Source: Galliscardovia ingluviei (GTDB lineage Bacteria > Actinomycetota > Actinomycetes > Actinomycetales > Bifidobacteriaceae). Taken from it: a stretch of 64,000 bases of DNA. Each line of letters begins with the position of its first letter. The first letter of the stretch is position 1. The translations under genes were made by a program, and so were the position numbers. Below the pieces are notes generated by a model, which did not search any database, was not told the origin of the DNA, and was given only the letters and a program-made list of their open reading frames with translations. Shown here in pieces: positions 37,198 through 42,876 of this stretch. Location of the stretch: assembly GCF_014635685.1 (NCBI RefSeq), contig NZ_BMDH01000001.1:186001-250000 (forward strand). Reading direction: 5' to 3'.

Positions 37198-37689
37198 TTG
37201 AGAAAACCGGCTATTCTGATGGCTTCTATATTGCTCGTCCTTTCGGGATGTGCGGCGCAAAAGAGTATCTCTACGGAGCCTCAAACGATATCTTCCCAAA
37301 TAGAGAGTGTGATACCGGTAGAACCGTCCGATGAAGAAAAGCAGAAAGCAGAGGATACCATGCGATTATTGATCGGTGAAATAGAGGTTCCCGTAACTTG
37401 GGAAAACAATGCGTCTGTAGAGGAGCTGAAGGAATTAAGCCCTGTTACAATTCAGATGTCGATGTACGGCGGCTTTGAGCAGGTCGGTTCGATTGGGTAG
37501 AGCATCGTGCGGAATGATGTACAGACCGAAACAAGCTATGGAGATATCGTTCTTTACTCCGGAAATCAGATCGTGATCTTCTACGGTTCCAATTCCTGGG
37601 CCTATACCAGGCTGGGACATGTTGATCTGTCGCAGCAGGAAATGAGAGAGATGCTTGGTATCGGAGATGTTGCGATTACATTAGAATAA
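37198..37689 (+). pseudogene. Cyclophilin-like-fold lipoprotein with an in-frame amber codon
   Basis: Encodes a lipoprotein signal (ILMASILLVLSGC lipobox), a short linker and a cyclophilin-like domain (IGEIEVPVTWENNASVEELK, DIVLYSGNQIVIFYGSNSW, TRLGHVDLS). A TAG at 37498-37500 interrupts the frame exactly where relatives have Gln in the G-Q-S-x-x-R-N-D motif, so a single C-to-T change inactivated it. The frame then continues to the natural stop. TTG start with AGGAGG upstream. Firmicutes-like codon use. Confidence 0.75.
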
Positions 37690-37711
37690 TCTACGAATAA
37701 TGGCAGGAACA

Positions 37712-37754
37712 AGGCTGCGCTGTTGAAAAGATATCAACAACGCAGCCTATTTTT
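37712..37754 (+). terminator. Strong terminator after the cyclophilin-like pseudogene
   Basis: Two stacked stems, GGCTGCG / CGCAGCC and TGTTGA / TCAACA, with an AAAGATA loop and a TATTTTTC tail. Confidence 0.9.
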
Positions 37755-37988
37755 CATGACAATGGCCTTTCCTTGATTGATTTTGCAGCAAATGGGACAT
37801 TTCACGTCATATGCTCTCAAATTCCAGACACCACCTCTCAACGGGTTCACCCAAGTGCTTTGATGACATGCTTTGCCCTGATTTGAACCGGACGGCAAGG
37901 TGGTCGTCGTGAACGGTGATCCACCGGATCCCAAGTTGACGGCATACTGGGCCTAGACCTTGATCATAAACCGATTGGGCAGGGGAGG

Positions 37989-38007
37989 GCATGTTGAGAC
38001 GATGGCC
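37989..38007 (+). repeat. Att-like sequence, copy 2
   Basis: GCATGTTGAGACGATGGCC, encoding HVETMA followed by a stop 24 bases later. Compare the methyltransferase end at 33319 and copy 3 at 38161. Confidence 0.55.
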
Positions 38008-38160
38008 TCCCTCCAGCCCGCCGTATTATAGGTAAAAAAGCATGTGGACCAGTTCCCTCAAACGGAGAGCACCTGTAAAAGCGCCGTTTTTGGCTTTGAG
38101 CAGTTCCCGCGAACGGACGGAAATGTGTACGGAATCCAGACATTCAGGTGCTTGTATCAT

Positions 38161-38180
38161 GCCATGTTGAGACGGTGGCC
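38161..38180 (+). repeat. Att-like sequence, copy 3
   Basis: GCCATGTTGAGACGGTGGCC, encoding HVETVA, then VLTKE and a stop. It is one base different from copy 2 over CATGTTGAGACGnTGGCC. Together they bracket a 170-base remnant. Confidence 0.55.
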
Positions 38181-38224
38181 GTGCTGACGAAAGAATAACT
38201 TAGTCGGTCGACTGACCAAGATAA

Positions 38225-38247
38225 GCGACTAAGTTACCGACTAAGAT
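38225..38247 (+). repeat. CGACTAAG repeat pair, left side of the metal module
   Basis: GCGACTAAGT (38225-38234) is followed directly by TACCGACTAAGAT (38235-38247). An inverted copy, ACTTAGTCGGT, lies at 38207-38217. The same two units occur in swapped order at 41976-41998. Confidence 0.75.
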
Positions 38248-38255
38248 AAAGAAGA

Positions 38256-38289
38256 GTCCCTTCATGTTTAAGCGTGAAGGGACTTTTTT
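38256..38289 (+). terminator. Terminator upstream of the metal module
   Basis: Perfect stem GTCCCTTCA / TGAAGGGAC with a 10-base loop and a TTTTTT tail. Its own gene is missing, so it is probably a left-over from the donor locus. Confidence 0.9.
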
Positions 38290-38427
38290 GTCCCATTATT
38301 TGCGCTTTCGTGCAAAATCGGGAAGAATCTGACCAAGTATTGCGCCGACTGAAACTAAGCCATTCAGAGGATCAAATTCCCCTGGGTGGCTATTTTCGTA
38401 AAAAAAATTTTTGCAAAAATCCCGATC

Positions 38428-38469
38428 TTGATAGAAATCATTTGGGGAAACATGTTTTCCCGGTATATT
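38428..38469 (+). promoter_or_regulatory. FNR-type box and promoter of the metal ATPase
   Basis: TTGATAGAAATCAT (38428-38441) matches TTGAT-N4-ATCAA at nine of ten positions. The -10 TATATT is at 38464-38469, placing the box centre near -41.5, the class II activation position. A near-palindrome GGGGAAACATGTTTTCCC (38444-38461) lies between. Confidence 0.75.
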
Positions 38470-38501
38470 AAAAGCCTCAAAGCAAGGAGGTCAAAAGATC
38501 A

Positions 38502-40358
38502 ATGCAAAAATGGTTAATGAAAAATCGCAACCGGCTGACGGCCGCTACGGGCATCTTAATCATCCTGGCCTTTGCCGCAAAATGGTTATTTAAAAGTGAA
38601 ACAGCAGAGTCTGGCCTGCTCCTGGCCGCCTCCCTCATCGGCGGCTTCCCGATCGCCGCATCCGCTTGGCAGGCCCTGAAAGTCAAAGTCATCAGTATCG
38701 ACTTGCTGGTGACCCTGGCCATCTTAGGTGCCTTCATCATCCAGGAATTCGAAGAATCCGCCATCGTGGCCTTCCTCTTCTTGTTTGGGGCTTACCTTGA
38801 ACAAAAAACTCTGGCCAAGACCCGGTCAGCCATCAAGGAACTGGTGGAGATGGTGCCAGAAACCGCCCTTCGGCAAACTGAAGACGGCGACTTTGAAGAA
38901 GTTGACTTAGACGACCTGGACGAAGGGGACATCCTTTTGGTCAAGACCGGCGGCAAGATCCCGGTTGACGGGGAAGTCGTCTCCGGTTCCGGGACGGCCA
39001 ACGAAGCCAGCATTACCGGTGAGTCCATGCCTTTAGGCAAAAAGCCCGGTGACCCGGTCTATGCCGGTACTATTTTGGAAAACGGGACCATCCGGATCAA
39101 GGCGGAAAAAGTCGGGGATGAAACGACTTTTGGCAAGATCATCGAACTGGTCGAAGAAGCCCAGGACTCCAAGTCCCAGGCTGAGCGTCTCATTGACCGC
39201 TTCTCCAAGTACTACACCCCAGTCGTCCTGCTCCTGGCCATTATTGTTGGCATTATCAGCCAAGACCTGGAACTGGCTGTAACCATCCTGGTTCTCGGCT
39301 GCCCAGGCGCCTTGGTTATCGGGGTTCCGGTCTCCAACGTGGCCGGGATCGGGAACGGGGCCAAGCAGGGGATCCTTTTTAAAGGCAGTGAAGTCATAAC
39401 CAAGTTCAGCAAGGTCGACACGATCATGTTCGACAAGACCGGGACCTTGACTTACGGCGACCCCCGGGTCAGCCAGGTGAAAAAGTACGGCCAGGGACAG
39501 CTGGCTGAACAGCTTTTGGTCAGCGTGGAAAAAGAATCTGCCCACCCTTTGGCGAAAGCTATCACTGGCTACTATGAAGACCTAGAAGCTAAAGAAGTTG
39601 AAGCTTCCCAGGTCCTCCAGGGCGGCGGGATCGTTGCTCAAGTAGCTGGCCAGCAGGTCCTGGTCGGCAACCGCTACCTGCTTGACCAGTACCATGTCCC
39701 AGTCACAAAAGAAATGAAAAGGGACATGGAAGAGCTGGCAAGTGCTGGTAATTCCCTGGTTCTGGTGGCTGTTAACAGACAGCTGGAACTTGCTTTAGGC
39801 TTAAAGGATGAGATCCGGGCCGGGGTCAAGGAAGACCTGGCTGCTTTAAAGAAGCTGGGCGTTAAGAACCTGCTCCTCTTGTCCGGGGACAACCAGAAGA
39901 CGGTTGACCTAGTAGCGGAAGAACTGGGCCTCACTGAGGCATATGGTCAGCTTTTGCCAGAAGACAAGGCCGAATTTGTCAAAAAGCGGCAGGCAGCCGG
40001 TGAAATCGTGGCCTTTGTCGGCGACGGGATCAACGACAGTCCGTCACTGGCCCGTGCAGATATCGGGATTGCCATGGGCAGCGGGACTGACGTGGCAATT
40101 GAGACTTCAAACGTGGTCCTCATGAACGGCAGCTTTGACCGGATTCCGCGGTCCCTGGCCCTAGCTAAGGCCACCCGGCGGAACATGATTGAGAACATCA
40201 CCATCGCCCTGGCTGTCGTAGCCGTCCTGCTGGTCAGCGTGTTAGCCAGCTCATGGATGAACATGGCCATCGGGATGTTTGTCCACGAAGGCAGTATCCT
40301 CGTTGTAATCTTAAACGCCATGCGCCTTCTGGCCTACCGGTCAAAATTACAAAAATAG
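38502..40358 (+). CDS. Heavy-metal P1B-type ATPase with a CPG transmembrane motif
   Basis: Metal efflux pump, 618 residues. About eight membrane helices. The transmembrane metal site reads LGCPGALVIGVPVS: Cys-Pro-Gly where copper pumps have CPC or CPH. Actuator TGES, phosphorylation DKTGTLT, HP motif SAHPLA, hinge GDGINDSPSLARADIG and the C-terminal HEGS membrane segment are all intact. There is no N-terminal metal-binding domain; that role falls to the separate HMA gene downstream. GC-rich codons (GGCC-type) and Lactobacillus-like sequence contrast with the host. AGGAGG precedes the ATG. An FNR-type box lies upstream. The metal (Zn, Cd, Co, Fe or Cu) cannot be assigned. Confidence 0.92.
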   Translation: MQKWLMKNRNRLTAATGILIILAFAAKWLFKSETAESGLLLAASLIGGFPIAASAWQALKVKVISIDLLVTLAILGAFIIQEFEESAIVAFLFLFGAYLEQKTLAKTRSAIKELVEMVPETALRQTEDGDFEEVDLDDLDEGDILLVKTGGKIPVDGEVVSGSGTANEASITGESMPLGKKPGDPVYAGTILENGTIRIKAEKVGDETTFGKIIELVEEAQDSKSQAERLIDRFSKYYTPVVLLLAIIVGIISQDLELAVTILVLGCPGALVIGVPVSNVAGIGNGAKQGILFKGSEVITKFSKVDTIMFDKTGTLTYGDPRVSQVKKYGQGQLAEQLLVSVEKESAHPLAKAITGYYEDLEAKEVEASQVLQGGGIVAQVAGQQVLVGNRYLLDQYHVPVTKEMKRDMEELASAGNSLVLVAVNRQLELALGLKDEIRAGVKEDLAALKKLGVKNLLLLSGDNQKTVDLVAEELGLTEAYGQLLPEDKAEFVKKRQAAGEIVAFVGDGINDSPSLARADIGIAMGSGTDVAIETSNVVLMNGSFDRIPRSLALAKATRRNMIENITIALAVVAVLLVSVLASSWMNMAIGMFVHEGSILVVILNAMRLLAYRSKLQK

Positions 40359-40364
40359 CGAAAC

Positions 40365-40406
40365 TTGATAGAAAACAATGTTTCGCAAGCAGCAGGCCCG
40401 TATACT
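40365..40406 (+). promoter_or_regulatory. Second FNR-type box and promoter, for the HMA-Ric-regulator genes
   Basis: TTGATAGAAAACAA (40365-40378) matches TTGAT-N4-ATCAA at nine of ten positions. The -10 TATACT is at 40401-40406. The distance from box to -10 (36 bases, start to start) is identical to that at the ATPase promoter. The box lies in the loop of an inverted repeat, GCGAAAC / GTTTCGC (40358-40364, 40380-40386), which may also end the ATPase transcript. Confidence 0.75.
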
Positions 40407-40447
40407 AAGGGCATCGAAAGCATCCAATAGAAAAAGGACAAGAAATC

Positions 40448-40675
40448 ATGCAAAAAGCAATTTTACAACTTGAAACATTGGCCTGCCCGACCTGCATGCA
40501 GAAGATCGCAGGGGCGATCGCCGATGTCGACGGGGTTGAAAAGACCAGCGTCAAGGTCCTCTTCAACGCAAGCAAGGCCAAGGCCAACTTCGACCCGGAA
40601 AAAACCAATGTGGACACGATCACTCAAGCCGTGAAGAATATCGGCTATGACGTCTTGAAGGCCAGCGCTAAATAA
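40448..40675 (+). CDS. Heavy-metal-associated (HMA) metallochaperone
   Basis: 75-residue ferredoxin-like HMA protein with the soft-metal site ACPTCMQKI (Cys-x2-Cys) at about residues 12-20 and the conserved ISxA-like strand replaced by VEKTSVKVLFNASKA. Probably hands a metal to, or senses it with, the P-type ATPase encoded just upstream, which lacks such a domain. It has its own FNR-box promoter and is followed by the Ric gene after 46 bases. Confidence 0.9.
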   Translation: MQKAILQLETLACPTCMQKIAGAIADVDGVEKTSVKVLFNASKAKANFDPEKTNVDTITQAVKNIGYDVLKASAK

Positions 40676-40721
40676 GAGAAAAGCAAAAAAGAAAAACGAC
40701 TAATCAAGAAAAAGGAGAAAA

Positions 40722-41003
40722 ATGATGATCAAGGAATTTTTTACCAAGAACGATGAAATGTTAGACTTATATACGAAGGCAATTACCAAGGCCCACGGCT
40801 CCCACCACCCGGAAGTTTTTGAAGTCCGCAAGGTTTATGAAGACATCCAAAAGAAGGTGAAAGCAGGCCAGGAAGACTTGACTGCCGACTTCAGCAAGCT
40901 GCGGTCCTTGACCGCGGATTACGCCATTCCGGCCGACGCCTGCGGTGCGATGACTAAGACCTATCAGACCCTGGAAGAATTCGACCACTTGGTCTTGGGC
41001 TAA
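40722..41003 (+). CDS. Ric-family hemerythrin-like di-iron protein
   Basis: 93 residues. Resembles the small lactobacillar Ric proteins annotated for iron-sulfur cluster repair: HGSHHPEVFEVRKVYEDI (His and Glu ligands at about 26-43) and YAIPADACGAMTKTYQTLEEFDH (Cys, Glu, Asp, His at about 67-89). It is shorter than the E. coli YtfE protein. Its place between a metallochaperone and a Crp/Fnr regulator suggests a role in nitrosative, oxidative or metal damage of Fe-S proteins. AAGGAG precedes tandem ATG codons. Confidence 0.75.
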   Translation: MMIKEFFTKNDEMLDLYTKAITKAHGSHHPEVFEVRKVYEDIQKKVKAGQEDLTADFSKLRSLTADYAIPADACGAMTKTYQTLEEFDHLVLG

Positions 41004-41027
41004 TTTTTACCAGCAGAGGAGAGCAAA

Positions 41028-41678
41028 GTGCAGCATACGTGTGTCAGCCTGGTTCCCTTATTCATGGACCTGCCAGAAAAAGACCAGCTTAAGATCAATT
41101 CCCTGGCCATCCACCGGCGGTATCAAAAAGGTGAGACGATTTTTCAGCCAGGGGATGAAAAGCTGCAAATCGTGGCCCGGGGAAACATGAAGGTTTACCA
41201 GCTGACCTCCAGCGGCCGTGAGCAGCTGCTCCGGGTTGCCCAGCCGGGTGACTATGAAGGGGAAAAGCAGCTTTTTGGCCTGGAAAACGACAGCTTCTTC
41301 GGCCAGGCCATGGAGAATACGGAAATCTGCAGCTTGAGCAAGGCCGACTTCAACCGGGTCCTCCTAGAAAATCCCCAGCTCTCCCTCAAACTGCTGGAAC
41401 TAAGCACCCAGAAGCTGCTGGCCACGGAAAGGCAGACCCAGTTCCTGGCCATGGAGCGGGTCGAAGAAAGGCTGGCCAGCTACCTGCTCGACTTGGCTAA
41501 AGTGGCTGGAAGCGACCAGGTCCAGCTGTCCATGAAGATGAAAGATATCGCCTTCTACTTGGGAACTACTCCCGAAACCCTCTCCCGCAAATTCAAACTC
41601 CTCGAAAAAATGGGCTATCTGAAAAGGACAGGCAAACAGGTGAAAATCCTTGATGAAGATGGTCTGCTGGACTTGTAA
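41028..41678 (+). CDS. Crp/Fnr-family transcriptional regulator (FLP-like)
   Basis: 216 residues: a cyclic-nucleotide-binding-like beta-barrel (about 8-120), a dimer helix (about 120-150) and a winged helix-turn-helix (about 165-200). The recognition helix TPETLSRKF contains E-x2-S-R, the residues with which FNR reads TTGAT half-sites. That agrees with the two TTGAT-N4-type boxes in this module. Only one cysteine (residue 5) is present, so it is not a 4Fe-4S FNR; a thiol or metal signal is possible. GTG start with AGAGGAG upstream. It is the last gene of the module, followed by a terminator. Confidence 0.9.
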   Translation: MQHTCVSLVPLFMDLPEKDQLKINSLAIHRRYQKGETIFQPGDEKLQIVARGNMKVYQLTSSGREQLLRVAQPGDYEGEKQLFGLENDSFFGQAMENTEICSLSKADFNRVLLENPQLSLKLLELSTQKLLATERQTQFLAMERVEERLASYLLDLAKVAGSDQVQLSMKMKDIAFYLGTTPETLSRKFKLLEKMGYLKRTGKQVKILDEDGLLDL

Positions 41679-41687
41679 TAGACAAGA

Positions 41688-41724
41688 AAAATCTCCCTCT
41701 AGATTACTAGGAGGAGATTTTTTT
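41688..41724 (+). terminator. Terminator of the metal module
   Basis: AAATCTCC / GGAGATTT stem followed by TTTTTT just after the regulator stop. Confidence 0.88.
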
Positions 41725-41752
41725 ACTATCGAAAAAGAAAGATGAAGACGGC

Positions 41753-41875
41753 TTAGTGCAAGGCGGTTACAAAAGTGATCAGGCCGAAGATAATGCCAGG
41801 GACATTGGCAATAAAGACCGGCCAGTCCTTGTACTTCTGCAAAAGGGCGTAGCTGCACCAAAAGGAGCTGTTGAA
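41753..41875 (-). pseudogene. SemiSWEET sugar transporter, C-terminal fragment
   Basis: The minus strand reads NSSFWCSYALLQKYKDW then PVFIANVPGIIFGLITFVTA and LH before a stop: the last helix and PQ-loop-like segment of a Lactobacillus-type SemiSWEET. Full proteins have about 85-100 residues; the first half is lost near 41.88 kb. It marks the right flank of the Lactobacillus-derived DNA. Confidence 0.6.
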
Positions 41876-41975
41876 GGATATATCGTGATGACGTTTTCGG
41901 ACAAATCCAATAGTCGGTATCAGCGTTATAGAGTATTACAGGAAGCTTTTCCGATTTTATCCGGTGTTACATACC

Positions 41976-41998
41976 TACCGACTAAGATGCGACTAAGT
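41976..41998 (+). repeat. CGACTAAG repeat pair, right side of the metal module
   Basis: TACCGACTAAGAT (41976-41988) followed by GCGACTAAGT (41989-41998): the same two units as at 38225-38247 in swapped order, about 3.7 kb apart. Host-like sequence resumes within about 70 bases. Confidence 0.75.
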
Positions 41999-42067
41999 AA
42001 GGGTAATAGGTCAAAACTGAAGTATATGCAACTGCTGTATGTACAATATGGAGTTTGAGGATAGAGC

Positions 42068-42724
42068 ATGAAAATAGTGCATCATTTGCATATCACTATA
42101 TGCCGTGTAATAGCAGGTGCTCTCAGTGTATGCTTGCTTATTGGTGTTGGTGGCTGCAGTCAAGAACAGCTTTGGCCGAAAGTTGCACAAGAGTCTGCAA
42201 TTGGAGATACACCGCATCTTGAGCCATATCCTGCACATGATGGTGTTGATTTTAGTGATATGCAAGTTGCGATTATTGCGCACTCAAGCGAACACCAAGA
42301 TACTGATCGGCGCAGTGCATTCATTGAATCTGCCGTCAACATTCAGGATATGAAAGCTATTGTCATGCAATCGCATGGTGATGCTGGCGGTCAGCAGCGG
42401 CTTGTACAAGATGCTATAACTCGAGGAGTAAGCGCTATTATTCTTGCATACGATAGTGCTCAAGGTTGGGATGATACTTTAGCAAAAGCCCGCGCTGCTG
42501 GGATTCCAGTTATTTTGCATGAAGAGTATGCGCAAAAGGGTGAAGAAATAGATCAATACATTGCAAATAAACTCTATGCTGCAAGGATTGTATGGCAGGA
42601 AAGTCACCAGTCAACTACTGCTGACCAAGCAAAAACACAACTTGCACAGACCATTGCCGATGTAATCAATAACGAGCCTCATGCTCGAACACTTACCTTA
42701 GATACTGCTTGGTTAAGCGAATAA
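42068..42724 (+). CDS. Lipoprotein with one lobe of a sugar-type periplasmic-binding fold
   Basis: 218 residues. Signal with lipobox LIGVGGC (Cys about 30), then a domain like Peripla_BP_4 N-lobes: MQVAIIAHSSE, then VMQSHGDAGGQQRLVQDAIT, GVSAIILAYDSAQGW and AAGIPVILHEEY. Typical sugar-binding proteins have 320-350 residues and a second lobe, which is missing here; there are no ABC permease genes next to it. It may be a truncated or specialised sensor lipoprotein. Codon use is host-like, so it marks the right end of the foreign region. Confidence 0.75.
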   Translation: MKIVHHLHITICRVIAGALSVCLLIGVGGCSQEQLWPKVAQESAIGDTPHLEPYPAHDGVDFSDMQVAIIAHSSEHQDTDRRSAFIESAVNIQDMKAIVMQSHGDAGGQQRLVQDAITRGVSAIILAYDSAQGWDDTLAKARAAGIPVILHEEYAQKGEEIDQYIANKLYAARIVWQESHQSTTADQAKTQLAQTIADVINNEPHARTLTLDTAWLSE

Positions 42725-42829
42725 AGGCTATGCGTACAAGTGCAGTCAAGTAATGCTGGTAAAGGCAAAGAAGTATTCGGTAAGTATTTCACGAAGCTTC
42801 ACCTAACCTCATACTACAAACCCGATATT

Positions 42830-42844
42830 CATGTAGACTACATG
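42830..42844. promoter_or_regulatory. Dyad upstream of the cation ATPase
   Basis: CATGTAG / CTACATG inverted repeat around a single A, about 35 bases before the ATPase start. It overlaps a CTACATGTAG palindrome. Possible operator; no binding protein is suggested by the context. Confidence 0.4.
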
Positions 42845-42876
42845 TAGTTGATATGCGGTTAAGGCATGGGGGTGCC

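Larger units (their letters stand above)
37755..38255. other. Remnant-only stretch with two att-like ends
   Basis: No intact gene. A minus-strand piece (near 37750-37830) encodes a Cys-x2-Cys fragment CPICCKINQGK. Two plus-strand tails end in HVETMASLQPAVL and HVETVAVLTKE with their stops; both look like ends of RumA-family methyltransferases. CGACTAAG repeats lie at 38207-38247. Confidence 0.5.
33365..42060. mobile_element. Composite foreign island between the methyltransferase and the 42-kb lipoprotein gene
   Basis: About 8.7 kb with base and codon use unlike the host: an AT-rich Clostridia-like block (33.4-36.4 kb), a GC-rich transposase fragment (36.4-36.7), further broken Firmicutes genes (36.7-38.2) and a Lactobacillus-like metal module (38.3-41.9). 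Repeated att-like ends at 33.32, 37.99 and 38.16 kb suggest serial insertion and decay at the methyltransferase 3' end. No integrase, relaxase or replication gene survives, so it is not a complete element. The right border is placed only by where host-like coding resumes. Confidence 0.75.

Noticed and set aside
38428-38441. FNR boxes as oxygen-FNR targets
   Set aside because: The only linked regulator has a single cysteine, so a 4Fe-4S oxygen sensor is not supported; the boxes are kept as sites for the local Crp/Fnr protein.
33365-42060. A complete conjugative element or prophage
   Set aside because: No integrase, relaxase, replication, capsid or secretion genes are present; only remnants, one large unknown gene and the metal cassette.
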